Counted from the first letter of the stretch, positions 34,628 through 43,518 are shown. The stretch is DNA of 64,000 bases from an uncultured Selenomonadales bacterium (GCA_946407015.1 CAMJML010000008.1:86820-150819); one strand, 5' to 3'. Numbers and translations are program-made. Notes: generated by a model not told the origin, from the sequence alone.

Positions 34628-34828
34628 ATGTGGACAGTTATATATATCGCTTCAAACCGGGCTCAGGCAGAAATGTTGAAAAACTTGTTATGTGGTGAAG
34701 GCATTTTGGCTAATACTCGGCCGGCAGGTGTTGCTTCCGCGCTCGGAGATGGTCTTTATGAAATTTTAGTGCTTGAATCGGAAGCAGATGAAGCCCATAC
34801 TATCTTGTGTCAACATGCAATAAAATAG
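34628..34828 (+). CDS. Small DUF2007-like protein
   Basis: A 66-residue protein: MWTVIYIASNRAQAEMLKNLL followed by GEGILANTRP and YEILVLESEADEAHTIL has the alternating beta-alpha pattern of the putative signal-transducing DUF2007 family (a small ferredoxin-like fold), which typically senses or presents a ligand through a Glu/Asp-rich surface. CAGGAGGCAGCAATAGG precedes the ATG. It lies 39 bp before pyruvate kinase and is likely co-transcribed with it. The family assignment is by eye and moderate. Confidence 0.6.
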   Translation: MWTVIYIASNRAQAEMLKNLLCGEGILANTRPAGVASALGDGLYEILVLESEADEAHTILCQHAIK

Positions 34829-34867
34829 CAGGAACCGAGCGGCAGTTTTGAACAAGGAGAGTGTCGA

Positions 34868-36619
34868 ATGAAAAAGACAAAAATAATCTGTACAGTAGGT
34901 CCAAGTACTGATAAATCCGGAGTTTTGGAAAATATGATAGAGGCAGGCATGAATGTTGCCCGGTTTAATTTTTCCCACGGGAATCATGAGGACCATGCAG
35001 CCAGAATTGATTTAGTTCGGACAGCCTCAGTAAAAACTGGCAAACCGGTTGCTCTTTTGTTAGATACCAAAGGCCCGGAAATGCGGATAGGAAAATTTGC
35101 AGAAGGAAAGGTTTTTCTGACAGAAGGCCAAAAATTTGTGCTAACGACTCGGGATATTGTCGGTAATCAGGATGAGGTATCGGTTAACCATCATTTATTG
35201 CCAACCGAGGTCTCGCCGGGGGATCATATCCTTTTATCAGATGGGCTGATTGGTTTGAGCGTTGAATATGTTGAGGGTCAGGATATCATTACGCAGGTCT
35301 TAAACAGTGGTCCAATCAGCAATTTGAAAAGAGTGGCGGTACCGGGAGTGGTGGTGAATCTGCCCTTTTTATCGGAACAAGATATTGCTGATATTTTATT
35401 TGGCGCCAGTCATGATATGGACTTTATTGCTGCGTCATTTGTGCAGCGGGCTGCGGATGTACTTGCCATCCGGCGGGTTCTAGAAGATGCCGGAGCCAAT
35501 ATGGACATTATTGCAAAGATCGAGAATGCCGAAGGGGTTCATAACATTGATGAAATATTAAAAGTCGTTGATGGAGTTATGGTGGCAAGAGGCGATTTGG
35601 GTGTGGAGATTCCAACCGAAGAAGTGCCCATTGTTCAAAAAATGTTAATTGATAAATGTAATCGGGCCGGAAAGCCTGTTATTACCGCAACTCAAATGCT
35701 TGAATCGATGCTGAACAATCCCCGGCCAACAAGGGCGGAAGCTAGCGATATCGCAAATGCAATCATGGACGGTACCGATGTGATTATGCTGAGCGGGGAG
35801 ACGGCATCCGGACAGTATCCCGTTGAGGCAGTTGAAATGATGGCCAAAATCGCGATTCGCACCGAGGAAGCTTTGAGTTATAGCTCCCTATTATTATCGC
35901 AAGGGATATCCTTGCAGCGCAGCAGTACGGATGCCATCAGCCATGCGACTGTGCAGGTTGCTCATGAGCTGAACGCGGCGGCTATTGTTACTTCAACCGA
36001 GCGCGGCTATACTCCGCGTATGGTATCGAAATATCGTCCGCAAGCACCAATTGTAGCTATTACCCCGCATCCCAAAACTGTCCGCCGAATGCAACTGCTC
36101 TGGGGTGTGCAGGCAGTCCAGGGAGTACAATCACAAAACAGTGATGAAATGGTCGCTAATTCGGTAGCCAGTGCGTTGCGTTCCGGGGCGATTAAAGAAG
36201 GAGATTTGATTGTTATTACAGCCGGTGTACCGGTTGGAATGTCCGGTACGACCAATATGCTGCGTGTTTATGTCGTTGGCGATGTATTAATTAAAGGAAC
36301 GGGTATTGGTCAAAAAGTCATCATTGGTCCTGTTTGTGTTGCGGAAACGTCGAAAGATGTAAAGAATAAATATAAACCTGGCAATGTATTGGTGGTTAAT
36401 GCTATTGATGATGAGACGGCTCCTTTTGCTGCTACTGCTGCCGCCATTATTGCCGAAGAGGGTGGATTAACCTCTCATGCAGCCATCGTAGGCATTAGTT
36501 ATGGCATTCCTGTTATTGTCGGGGCTGCCGGGGCAACGAAGCGTTTGACTGATGGCATGATCGTTACAGTCGATGCAGCCAGGGGCTCGGTCTATCAAGG
36601 AGAAATTAACGCCCGTTAA
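34868..36619 (+). CDS. pyk: Pyruvate kinase with C-terminal PEP-utiliser domain
   Basis: A 583-residue glycolytic enzyme converting phosphoenolpyruvate and ADP to pyruvate and ATP. KTKIICTVGPSTD, the active-site block IAKIENAEGVHNIDEIL and GDLGVEIP are intact, and TATQMLESM is the family signature. The last 100 residues (GGLTSHAAIVGISYGIPVIVGA, His near 536) form the PEP-utilising mobile domain, an extra C-terminal domain known in Firmicute pyruvate kinases. AAGGAGAGTGTCG precedes the ATG. A stem of AGCCGCTCGT/ACGAGCGGCT follows the stop but has only a weak T run. Confidence 0.95.
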   Translation: MKKTKIICTVGPSTDKSGVLENMIEAGMNVARFNFSHGNHEDHAARIDLVRTASVKTGKPVALLLDTKGPEMRIGKFAEGKVFLTEGQKFVLTTRDIVGNQDEVSVNHHLLPTEVSPGDHILLSDGLIGLSVEYVEGQDIITQVLNSGPISNLKRVAVPGVVVNLPFLSEQDIADILFGASHDMDFIAASFVQRAADVLAIRRVLEDAGANMDIIAKIENAEGVHNIDEILKVVDGVMVARGDLGVEIPTEEVPIVQKMLIDKCNRAGKPVITATQMLESMLNNPRPTRAEASDIANAIMDGTDVIMLSGETASGQYPVEAVEMMAKIAIRTEEALSYSSLLLSQGISLQRSSTDAISHATVQVAHELNAAAIVTSTERGYTPRMVSKYRPQAPIVAITPHPKTVRRMQLLWGVQAVQGVQSQNSDEMVANSVASALRSGAIKEGDLIVITAGVPVGMSGTTNMLRVYVVGDVLIKGTGIGQKVIIGPVCVAETSKDVKNKYKPGNVLVVNAIDDETAPFAATAAAIIAEEGGLTSHAAIVGISYGIPVIVGAAGATKRLTDGMIVTVDAARGSVYQGEINAR

Positions 36620-36635
36620 TTTCATGCAGCTAAAA

Positions 36636-36674
36636 AGCCGCTCGTAAAACCGCAATGCGGGATGACGAGCGGCT
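36636..36674 (+). terminator. Stem-loop after pyruvate kinase
   Basis: A 10-bp perfect GC-rich stem, AGCCGCTCGT with ACGAGCGGCT, and a 19-nt loop. No clear T run follows, so it may stabilise the 3' end rather than terminate. Confidence 0.5.
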
Positions 36675-36726
36675 CAGTCCTTAAATGGCTGTGTCTGAAT
36701 AAGTCTATTAAAGCGGAGGGCGCCTT

Positions 36727-38094
36727 ATGCAATTTTGGGTGGTATTATTAGCAGGTCTTACCGGAGGAGCGCTGCTTGGCCGGTGGTATTTTCTACGGCG
36801 GACGGACTGGCGGATAAAACTGCTTTCTTATAGACTGAATCGAATAGCGGGGCGGAAGAATCCGGTGAAGATTAGCAGTCTCATGAAGGGGATTTACAGG
36901 TGTGTTCATGATTGTATGCGCCAAAATAACCAGACTGCTGCTTATCAAGCAATCGATCTGCTAAAACTAGCACTTGGTGAGCGTTTAGGGCGAGGCAACG
37001 AATCCATGAGACTTATGGCTTTAGCAGTGGCTGCATTGCGTACTAAGCAGCCTGATATTGCAGGCTATGTTCTTGATGCCTATACCCCATTAGTTCGTGG
37101 TTTGAACGATAAGGATCGAATCGCTGTTATTGAGCAACTCACCCTAATTGCTATGGTCGCGCTTAAAGCGCGCTATAATTTTATGCTGGCAAAAGTGGTA
37201 AATAAAATTTTTGCGATCCTGGAGCAAATGGATAAGGCAGAGGAGCCGCCTATTATTTCTGCTGGCTTACGTGGTTTGAAGTCGGTTGGTATGATGGCTG
37301 TACGACGCAAGGACGAGGCCCTGTTTAGAGAAATTAGTTTACGAATCGGCAATCTCAATTACTATGATGAGGAAACAGCTAAAGAAGTTATCGGAGTATT
37401 AAATGAATGGCTGCATCGAATTATAAAAAACGAGAATCAGGTTATGTTCGATATTGTTCTCCAGTTTTGCTGGCAATATATGGACAAAGACCATGTCAGC
37501 AATCAAATTTGTGAATTATTGGTTTATGAGTGGCAAAATCTGTCCGGCATGGCTGCACTTAATCCTAATTCGCAAATGGCAGCAGAAATGATCGAATTCT
37601 TATTTAGCCTTGCAGAAAAACGCAGCAATGAACAGTTATGGACGCTAATCATTGCTATTGCTGCCAAAACAGCACGATTGGCTTTTGCTCAACATGGTAT
37701 AAACGTTGGGTTTGTGACCATGTATCCGTTGCTTGATCATGGCCGGAGATTATTAGCTGCTGAACTGAAATTTCATCAGATATCAAACGATGGCTTACGC
37801 CAGAAGGTGTTGTTTTTGATTATTCGCGAATGCGTTACGTTAGCTGCCCTGATTGCCAGAAAGGACATGACCAGTTCGACAGGAGAAGTCTTGGCGCAGC
37901 TTTATCAGAAGTGGGTAAGCTATCCGGAGATGAGAGGAACTTTAAAATCCGTAAAAAAATTCTGCCAGATTTTAATTTTATATTGGATGAAAAATCGACA
38001 GCGCCAGTCCAGACGCAGCTTATCCGGACATTGTGACATTGTTGAGCCGTCATTGCTATCGGACAGCGAAAAGGAGCGCCTGGGATTAAGTTAG
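36727..38094 (+). CDS. Membrane-anchored helical protein, unknown function
   Basis: A 455-residue protein. One N-terminal membrane segment (FWVVLLAGLTGGALLGRWYF) is followed by a long, almost wholly alpha-helical cytosolic part with repeated Leu/Ala-rich helices, resembling a helical-repeat scaffold; no catalytic motif is visible. GGAGGGCGCCTT precedes the ATG. It follows pyruvate kinase at 108 bp and overlaps the convergent acyltransferase by 4 bp. I do not recognise a family. Confidence 0.65.
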   Translation: MQFWVVLLAGLTGGALLGRWYFLRRTDWRIKLLSYRLNRIAGRKNPVKISSLMKGIYRCVHDCMRQNNQTAAYQAIDLLKLALGERLGRGNESMRLMALAVAALRTKQPDIAGYVLDAYTPLVRGLNDKDRIAVIEQLTLIAMVALKARYNFMLAKVVNKIFAILEQMDKAEEPPIISAGLRGLKSVGMMAVRRKDEALFREISLRIGNLNYYDEETAKEVIGVLNEWLHRIIKNENQVMFDIVLQFCWQYMDKDHVSNQICELLVYEWQNLSGMAALNPNSQMAAEMIEFLFSLAEKRSNEQLWTLIIAIAAKTARLAFAQHGINVGFVTMYPLLDHGRRLLAAELKFHQISNDGLRQKVLFLIIRECVTLAALIARKDMTSSTGEVLAQLYQKWVSYPEMRGTLKSVKKFCQILILYWMKNRQRQSRRSLSGHCDIVEPSLLSDSEKERLGLS

Positions 38095-39233
38095 GCGACT
38101 TGCTTGTGTTTTGAGCGATTTGGCGTACTGCCATTTAACAAGAGACCGATCAAGGGGATAAAAAGGGCGATTTTTTCAACGAGTTTGGCGAAGCTCATGC
38201 TTAGGACAACCGTAAAGATAAAGAATGTAAGTGTAACGGTGGCGGTCATAAGTTTTCCCGTATTTGTGATATAAATGACGAGATAATACATGACCAGAGG
38301 GTGAACTAAATATACGCTGTAGGAGTATTTACCTAAAGCCTCTAGCAGATTTGAAAAACCCTCTGAAAATTGATAAGTGGTAAATTGATAAAAGAAAAAC
38401 AGTGTTGCGGTTAGTGTATAGAGTACGCCAATGGGACTGAGCTGATGTGCGGTATTGACTGCTTGTTCCGGTGTATAGCCTTTTGCATAAAGCAAAAAGT
38501 AATAAAATAAAAGCATACCTGCTAAGGAGACGAAAAAGGCTCCATGAATGATCTGATGATATTTTTTTAGGGTGCGCAAAAATTGGTCATAACAGACGGC
38601 ACTTACGGCCCCAAGGATAAAAATGAAAATGTAATGGATAACCCAATAGCTTAGCCGGTGTTGAACGGCAAGATTCATATAGTGATTCGTAAAATGGGGA
38701 GTTAAAACATAACTGGAATAATAGTTAAAGGCGATTTGTAATACCAGCATAATACCTAAGTAGGTTAAAGGAGCAGCTGTTATCGGACGTACAATGATCC
38801 TCCATAATGGCATCAATGAGTAAAACCATAATAGGATGACTAAAAAATATAATTGATAAGAAGCTAGTCCGAAAACTAAATATTTCAGTAACGTTGTTGT
38901 CGCCCAGGGGGCGGTATCACCGCTAATCCATGTGTAATGAAGCAAATAAATCAATGACCAAACGACGTAGGGAACGAAGACAGTCTTTATACGGCGTTTC
39001 ATGAAATTCAGATAATCCAGCTTTTGAGATAAATCTTGATTGCGAAAAAGTCCAAATGCAGATACAAAGAAAAATATTGGAACACTAAAACGCGTGAAGA
39101 TTTCTAATAAGGCAAACAAATGAACATTTACATAAGGATTGGCCAGGGAGTATGCACCTGTATGTATTCCGATAACACCAAGCATGGATATACCGCGTAT
39201 ATATTCAATTGCATGAATTCTTTGATGTGACAT
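38091..39233 (-). CDS. Acyltransferase family 3 membrane protein
   Basis: A 380-residue polytopic protein of the OafA/WecH/NolL acyltransferase-3 family: RIHAIEYIRGISMLGVIGIHTGAY gives the family's first helix with its conserved His, followed by about nine further hydrophobic segments. Members O-acetylate cell-surface sugars or peptidoglycan on the membrane. No polysaccharide gene cluster surrounds it, so the target is unknown. It is transcribed away from the peroxiredoxin gene. Confidence 0.8.
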   Translation of the reverse strand: MSHQRIHAIEYIRGISMLGVIGIHTGAYSLANPYVNVHLFALLEIFTRFSVPIFFFVSAFGLFRNQDLSQKLDYLNFMKRRIKTVFVPYVVWSLIYLLHYTWISGDTAPWATTTLLKYLVFGLASYQLYFLVILLWFYSLMPLWRIIVRPITAAPLTYLGIMLVLQIAFNYYSSYVLTPHFTNHYMNLAVQHRLSYWVIHYIFIFILGAVSAVCYDQFLRTLKKYHQIIHGAFFVSLAGMLLFYYFLLYAKGYTPEQAVNTAHQLSPIGVLYTLTATLFFFYQFTTYQFSEGFSNLLEALGKYSYSVYLVHPLVMYYLVIYITNTGKLMTATVTLTFFIFTVVLSMSFAKLVEKIALFIPLIGLLLNGSTPNRSKHKQVA

Positions 39234-39304
39234 GAGATACTCCTAACATATAGAAAATTAGTGTTCGAACTTCATTAAACAATCGGGGCCAAGGGGGAAG
39301 AAGC

Positions 39305-39787
39305 TTGAATGAATTGAAAGTTGGTCTGCCGGCACCTGACTTTAGCTTACCAACAACAGACGGATCTATGATTCGCTTGAGTCAATACCGGGGGAAAAAA
39401 GTCGTATTATATTTTTATCCCAAAGATAATACTCCTGCATGTTCTAAACAGGCACAGGCTTTTGCCGCTGCTTTTGATCAAATTGGCCGTCTTGGGGCTG
39501 TAATCCTGGGTGTAAGCCGGGACCCTATTGCGTCCCACGCTAAATTTACTGCTAAACTTGGTCTGCCGTTCCAGTTGCTAAGTGATGCCCATGAAGAGAT
39601 TTGCCGTTTATACAAGGCTATGAAAGAAAAGAATATGTATGGAAAAACGGTTATGGGAATTGAGCGTTCCACATTTATTATTAATGAACAAGGGGTTTTA
39701 ACTCATGAATTTCGTAAAGTGAAAGTTTCGGATCATCTGGAGCAAGTGCTGGAGGTACTTAAACCGATGGATAATGTTATTCACTGA
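39305..39787 (+). CDS. bcp: Peroxiredoxin, Bcp/PrxQ type
   Basis: A 160-residue thioredoxin-fold peroxidase removing hydroperoxides with thiol reductants. The peroxidatic cysteine is Cys46 in YPKDNTPACSKQA. The usual second cysteine of PrxQ five residues later is Ala here, so it is probably a 1-Cys form or uses a distant partner. TTG start after GGGGGAAGAAGC. A terminator follows at once. Confidence 0.88.
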   Translation: MNELKVGLPAPDFSLPTTDGSMIRLSQYRGKKVVLYFYPKDNTPACSKQAQAFAAAFDQIGRLGAVILGVSRDPIASHAKFTAKLGLPFQLLSDAHEEICRLYKAMKEKNMYGKTVMGIERSTFIINEQGVLTHEFRKVKVSDHLEQVLEVLKPMDNVIH

Positions 39788-39811
39788 GAGGATATTGGTA
39801 TCCTCTTTTTT
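39788..39811 (+). terminator. Terminator after the peroxiredoxin gene
   Basis: GAGGATA-TTGG-TATCCTC followed by TTTTTT, a compact 7-bp intrinsic terminator. Confidence 0.8.
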
Positions 39812-39837
39812 CGTTTGCGACAAATTAAACAGCCCGA

Positions 39838-39850
39838 TTTTGTCGACGAA
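39838..39850. promoter_or_regulatory. Spo0A-box-like palindrome upstream of a small membrane protein gene
   Basis: TTTTGTCGACGAAA carries a TGTCGA core on both strands, as do tandem Spo0A boxes. A TTGCGACAAA lies 25 bp before it. The next gene starts at 39994. Confidence 0.35.
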
Positions 39851-39993
39851 ACTAATTGATTTTCGTAGGTCAATCAGGCAAGGAAGAGTGGTTATCCAGT
39901 TCTTTTGATTGCATAACGACATTAAAATTGACTTAGCAACGAAAGAAATGATACCATAGAGGTAATATTTTAAAATGTTGGGAGGGTGATTGG

Positions 39994-40305
39994 GTGAATC
40001 AAATTTGGCTGCAGATATTTGCAGTTATGATTGGTGGCAGTGTATTAAAATATGTCTTTGCAAATCAGTTAATATGGGTCGTTATTGATTTTGTTGTATT
40101 AGGTGTTGCCTTTGTTTTGCTGAAGCGTCATCCGTATGTTGACGTAAAAAAAAGCATGTCATATCTAGGGGCACTGACCGCTGTGTCGGTTTTAGTTGAT
40201 TTGGGCATTGTCGGCGGTGAGGTTGGCAATATTGCCGTATTAGGTTTGCTGGCATGGATGATATTTGGTGGCGGCTTTGGCGGTGGCCGCCGTCCAAGAA
40301 GATAG
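39994..40305 (+). CDS. Small membrane protein, unknown function
   Basis: A 103-residue protein with about three or four hydrophobic segments (IWLQIFAVMIGGSVLKYVF, LIWVVIDFVVLGVAFVLL, YLGALTAVSVLVDLGIVG, and a final IAVLGLLAWMIFGGG), ending in a Gly/Arg tail. GGGAGGGTGATTG precedes the GTG start. I do not recognise a family. Spo0A-like sites upstream raise the possibility of stationary-phase or sporulation control, which is inference. Confidence 0.6.
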   Translation: MNQIWLQIFAVMIGGSVLKYVFANQLIWVVIDFVVLGVAFVLLKRHPYVDVKKSMSYLGALTAVSVLVDLGIVGGEVGNIAVLGLLAWMIFGGGFGGGRRPRR

Positions 40306-40318
40306 GAAATAGGCGTTT

Positions 40319-40352
40319 AAAGACAGCGACGATTTAGTCGCTGTCTTTTGTT
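40319..40352. terminator. Bidirectional terminator between convergent genes
   Basis: AAAGACAGCGAC and GTCGCTGTCTTT form a 12-bp perfect stem with a 6-nt loop, followed by TTGTTTTTT. Confidence 0.85.
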
Positions 40353-40357
40353 TTTTG

Positions 40358-41071
40358 TTACATTGTTTTAAATAGCAGTCCGCCGTTTCTTTTTAGCCAA
40401 TCCCTCGAATCCTTGAAATTTGGCAAAAAGAAAGCTACGAGCTTCCAAAAATCATGAGAGTGATTGGGTACCTTCAGATGACAAAGTTCATGGACAATCA
40501 AATAATCCATTACATCAGAGGGAGCCATAATAATGCGCCAATTGAAATTGATATTGCCTAATGATGAACAGCTTCCCCAACGAGTCTTTTGTTCTTTAAT
40601 TACAATATGCTTCGGCTTAAGCCCGGTTTTCCGGCTCCATTCAGCGGTATGCTCAGCTAATAACGTAGCTGCCTGTTGTTTGTACCAAGTTTTGAGTAAT
40701 TCAGGAATTAAATTTATCTGTTGGGCGCGATGAAGGAGTCTGATTGTACCACTTTCCAGCAAGACAACTGGTGTATGAACTTCAGCATTTTCGAATATAA
40801 GAATATGAGGAAAACCCTGATATAATAACGTTGCTCCATGGGAAATAGACTTATTGACTGGATTTTCAACAAGCTGCTGATATTGGTGTATTTTCTGGAT
40901 AATCCAAGAAGATTTACTAAACAGTATCCTCTCAATCTCTGGCCGCGGTATTTTGAGAGGTGCGGTAACAGCTAGGGAGTTTTCCGAAATAATTTTAATT
41001 TGTATTGTTTTTCTTCGTTTATAACTAACCGTATAAGTGATATCGCGGCCTGCAATCTGTATACATGACAT
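40358..41071 (-). CDS. YgjP-like metallopeptidase domain protein (DUF45)
   Basis: A 237-residue protein of the M48-like YgjP/DUF45 family. The zinc motif HELCH is at about 194-198, with further histidines in NHSHDFW, and RWGSCSSLGNINFNWR is the family block ahead of it. Targets are unknown; relatives occur beside restriction systems and stand alone. ATG at 41071 follows AAGGA; an earlier in-frame ATG at 41194 would add 41 residues of unrelated composition and is rejected. Confidence 0.8.
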   Translation of the reverse strand: MSCIQIAGRDITYTVSYKRRKTIQIKIISENSLAVTAPLKIPRPEIERILFSKSSWIIQKIHQYQQLVENPVNKSISHGATLLYQGFPHILIFENAEVHTPVVLLESGTIRLLHRAQQINLIPELLKTWYKQQAATLLAEHTAEWSRKTGLKPKHIVIKEQKTRWGSCSSLGNINFNWRIIMAPSDVMDYLIVHELCHLKVPNHSHDFWKLVAFFLPNFKDSRDWLKRNGGLLFKTM

Positions 41072-41138
41072 AAGATGGTCCTTTTTGGCCGTATTCTCAG
41101 CTGTTGATATTCGATCATGCTGGTAGCAATACGGACGA

Positions 41139-41585
41139 TTATTTTGAAATAGCCAGGATGGCTGCTTTAGCAGTGGCTGTTTCCTGGACAGCATCCACTA
41201 CGCTGGCTGCTTCGGTATTTGCTTTTTTGAATATAACCGAATAGGCAGGCTGCCCAGCTATTGTCGTCTGTTGGCTTGAAAAGGAAAACCCTTGTTTTTC
41301 CATTGCCTCGATCACTAATTTGGCATGTTCAGAGCTGGTTGAATAAGGAGGGACCTTTTCATCAAAGTTTTCCCGTTGTTTCAATTCTTGAAAATCTGCC
41401 GGTTTCACTGGGATCAGTACTCCGCCGGCTTCATCCAAATCTTGTTGGGTCCCGATCCACTTGACGGCCATTTCCGCGCTAAACCGCAGCCAATGGGTGA
41501 TCCATAGGAAATTCATTACTTTTAAAGCTACTTCAAGATCTAGGTCACGTCCGGGTTTCATTGCTATTACGTCATTTTCAGCCAT
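41139..41585 (-). CDS. Phage-type ABA-sandwich-like domain protein
   Basis: A 148-residue protein. MKPGRDLDLEVALKVM near the start and YSTSSEHAKLVIEAMEKQGF in the middle fit the small 'phage ABA sandwich' domain found in prophages and in some Firmicute chromosomes. In phage proteins the blocks flank a short Trp-rich segment, as here (FLWITHWLRF). AAGGAGGCTTATAT precedes the ATG. No other phage gene is near, so it is a solitary remnant or a domesticated gene. The assignment is by eye. Confidence 0.55.
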   Translation of the reverse strand: MAENDVIAMKPGRDLDLEVALKVMNFLWITHWLRFSAEMAVKWIGTQQDLDEAGGVLIPVKPADFQELKQRENFDEKVPPYSTSSEHAKLVIEAMEKQGFSFSSQQTTIAGQPAYSVIFKKANTEAASVVDAVQETATAKAAILAISK

Positions 41586-41647
41586 ATATAAGCCTCCTTA
41601 AAATAAATGCTTTTACAAATGAATTGGATAACAAGAACAACAAAAAA

Positions 41648-41681
41648 GCTTGTGCCTAGGTCCTGTGGACTTGGCACAAGC
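41648..41681 (-). terminator. Terminator of the hemerythrin-like gene
   Basis: On the minus strand GCTTGTGCC pairs with GGCACAAGC and is followed by TTTTTTG. Confidence 0.75.
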
Positions 41682-41745
41682 CAATTATAACTTTATCATA
41701 ATTTCTTGGGGTATGTAAAGTCATTCACGAAGCTTAGCAAGCGGA

Positions 41746-42156
41746 TTATGAAAGTAATGGATATAGCTTGGTATTTTCTTTCTCAATCCGTTTAGCAATT
41801 GCCGTAAAGACTGATGTTGTTTCGTCGGCAAACGCCTGTGGGTTACTGGCAATCTGTCGTGCACTGAGATATTTGGTTTTATATCCCTCAAATATTTTAG
41901 CTAAATCACCCATTTCATCTGCAAAGCCCCGGCTGAGATTTTGAATATGCGTATCAGGATGAGCAAAGAGCGCAGGATAAACAAACTTATCCTCTGTTGT
42001 CATATGCACTTTAAGTTTACCGGCAACTTGACCAATCAACAGTGCAATATTGAATGCGTGATCTGAGATTTGTTGGCTTGTTCTATAATTAAGAATTTGA
42101 TTAGCAATCTCAAGAATGTCATTATGCTGTCTAATTAAATTTTGTGTATCAGTCAT
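41746..42156 (-). CDS. Hemerythrin-like (HHE) domain protein
   Basis: A 136-residue four-helix-bundle protein. Diiron ligands are visible as His11 in RQHNDILE, His51 and Glu55 in KVHMTTEDKFVYP and a late Glu/His set. Such small proteins bind oxygen or nitric oxide through a non-haem di-iron site and help anaerobes meet oxidative stress. AAAGGAGAGAAAACG precedes the ATG. It is monocistronic with its own terminator. Confidence 0.78.
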   Translation of the reverse strand: MTDTQNLIRQHNDILEIANQILNYRTSQQISDHAFNIALLIGQVAGKLKVHMTTEDKFVYPALFAHPDTHIQNLSRGFADEMGDLAKIFEGYKTKYLSARQIASNPQAFADETTSVFTAIAKRIEKENTKLYPLLS

Positions 42157-42231
42157 ACGTTTTCTCTCCTTTAATCGAGTTGTTACTATAAGTATAAATA
42201 GGGTATGGAAGTTTTTCTGTGTTCTACATCA

Positions 42232-42285
42232 CAATAAAAAAGAACAGTCCAAAGATGATGAATTTGAACTGTTCTTTTTTATTGA
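42232..42285. terminator. Bidirectional stem-loop
   Basis: AATAAAAAAGAACAGT pairs with ACTGTTCTTTTTTATT across a 22-nt loop. On the minus strand it would end the small gene at 42324-42470. Confidence 0.75.
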
Positions 42286-42323
42286 TTTGTTCTAAGCGCC
42301 AATGACTATATTTGAGTATTTAT

Positions 42324-42470
42324 TTAGTATTTCGTGGAGTTTTCCTCAACAGCTTGCTCTGAGCGTTCTGTTGCTTGACTGCCAAGACTTCGCAGTTCAA
42401 AGTTATTGATAGGGCTGTCTTTTTTTTGACCTAACTCTTTTTCGTATTTTTTTACTTCAGTGTCTTTCAT
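42324..42470 (-). CDS. Small hydrophilic protein (48 aa), unknown function
   Basis: ATG at 42470 on the minus strand follows a perfect AGGAGGTGA. The 48-residue product starts MKDTEVKKYEKELGQKKDSP and is rich in Lys, Glu, Ser and Gln without hydrophobic segments, resembling small spore or stationary-phase proteins. It is followed by a stem-loop. No family is recognised; the strong ribosome binding site and terminator support a real gene. Confidence 0.6.
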   Translation of the reverse strand: MKDTEVKKYEKELGQKKDSPINNFELRSLGSQATERSEQAVEENSTKY

Positions 42471-42640
42471 GAAAACATCACCTCCTGTATTGGCTGGTAG
42501 TTTGATATTTATTATAGTCTTAGAATTTACGGAAATAATATTGCAGGTAATAATAACATATTCAAAAAAAGAATATTGATCATTCCGTAAAGGAATAATA
42601 CATAAGAACTTTCATGCGAATATTTCATATTTTAAGAATA

Positions 42641-42670
42641 TTTACAAAATACATAATATTAGCGTATAAT
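42641..42670 (+). promoter_or_regulatory. Sigma-A promoter for a small membrane peptide gene
   Basis: TTTACA at 42641-42646 and TATAAT at 42665-42670 with an 18-bp spacer. The rest of the 230-bp AT-rich gap between the two divergent small genes shows nothing else I can name. Confidence 0.6.
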
Positions 42671-42703
42671 AAAGACAAGAAATCCTGAAGGGAGCTGTTG
42701 ATA

Positions 42704-42814
42704 ATGACACCAGAAATGAAACCACAAACAACTTTAATGGATGGACTAAAGTATTTTGCTTTCATGCTAGGATCGTTAGGCGTATTTGGAGGTATCCTGT
42801 TCTTATTCAAATAG
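42704..42814 (+). CDS. Small single-span membrane peptide (36 aa)
   Basis: ATG at 42704 follows AAGGGAG with 8-nt spacing, and a consensus-like promoter and a strong terminator frame it. The product begins MTPEMKPQTTLMDGLKYF and ends in one hydrophobic helix (AFMLGSLGVFGGILFLFK). Such short membrane peptides often regulate larger partners, but nothing shows the partner here. Confidence 0.65.
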   Translation: MTPEMKPQTTLMDGLKYFAFMLGSLGVFGGILFLFK

Positions 42815-42858
42815 CGGTTGCCAATCAAAAGCTCTTATTAAGTTCCGGTTATTAAACG

Positions 42859-42894
42859 AACCCCCTAGTTTAGTAAACTAGGGGGTTGTTTTTG
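42859..42894 (+). terminator. Terminator after the small membrane peptide gene
   Basis: AACCCCCTAGTT pairs with AACTAGGGGGTT around a short loop, then GTTTTTG. Confidence 0.85.
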
Positions 42895-42991
42895 CTTTAT
42901 GTGCTTTTTGCAATAATTAGTAGGTCATCCCTGTATTCTGTTATATAATAGTAGTGAATAGGCTTTTATTAATTTCAAAGGGGAGTTCGCT

Positions 42992-43342
42992 ATGTTCGCA
43001 CTTAATTTTCAATCACAAAATCATGAGAAACTGTTAATTGCTCGCCAAAAAAACTGTACTGTTCGTTTGGGCAATATCAGCGATATGTTTCCCGAAAATT
43101 CAATTGTCTGGATTACTGTTGGTAAAAAGTTTCAGCAAAAACGAAAACTGTATCCTGCAATCATTGACAGGGTGCAGATCAAGCTTATTTCAGAATTGAC
43201 AACACAGGATTTAGATCATCAAAACCCGGAAATCAAATCAGTAGATGAACTGATTGCTTTTTTTGAGCAAATCTATCAAAAATCAATTACTCCTGAAGAT
43301 ACGGTTACAGTTATCTATTTTTCTGAAATTGTTGATGGATAA
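42992..43342 (+). CDS. ASCH/PUA-like small protein
   Basis: A 116-residue protein. TVRLGNISDMFPENSIVWITVGKKF, then YPAIIDRVQIKLISELTTQDL and PEDTVTVIYFSEI, follow the strand order of the ASCH/PUA-like beta barrel, a putative RNA-binding or coactivator-like fold. AAAGGGGAGTTCGCT precedes the ATG. No catalytic residues are evident. The fold call is by pattern and moderate. Confidence 0.55.
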   Translation: MFALNFQSQNHEKLLIARQKNCTVRLGNISDMFPENSIVWITVGKKFQQKRKLYPAIIDRVQIKLISELTTQDLDHQNPEIKSVDELIAFFEQIYQKSITPEDTVTVIYFSEIVDG

Positions 43343-43454
43343 GAAATGAAGGTCACGCAAATTTGATTGAGGTCGAAAATGCCTTTGTATGCATCGAAGG
43401 AGCGGTGGACATAAAAATGATTTAGATTTACGTAATTATTCTCATATAATATGC

Positions 43455-43483
43455 TTGACAATAATAATTACAAATGTTATTAT
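43455..43483 (+). promoter_or_regulatory. Promoter of tRNA-Leu(CAA)
   Basis: TTGACA at 43455-43460 and TATTAT at 43478-43483 with a 17-bp spacer, 36 bp before the tRNA. Confidence 0.8.
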
Positions 43484-43518
43484 ATCAATTGTCCGGTATG
43501 GACAAAAACTTAATCAGT

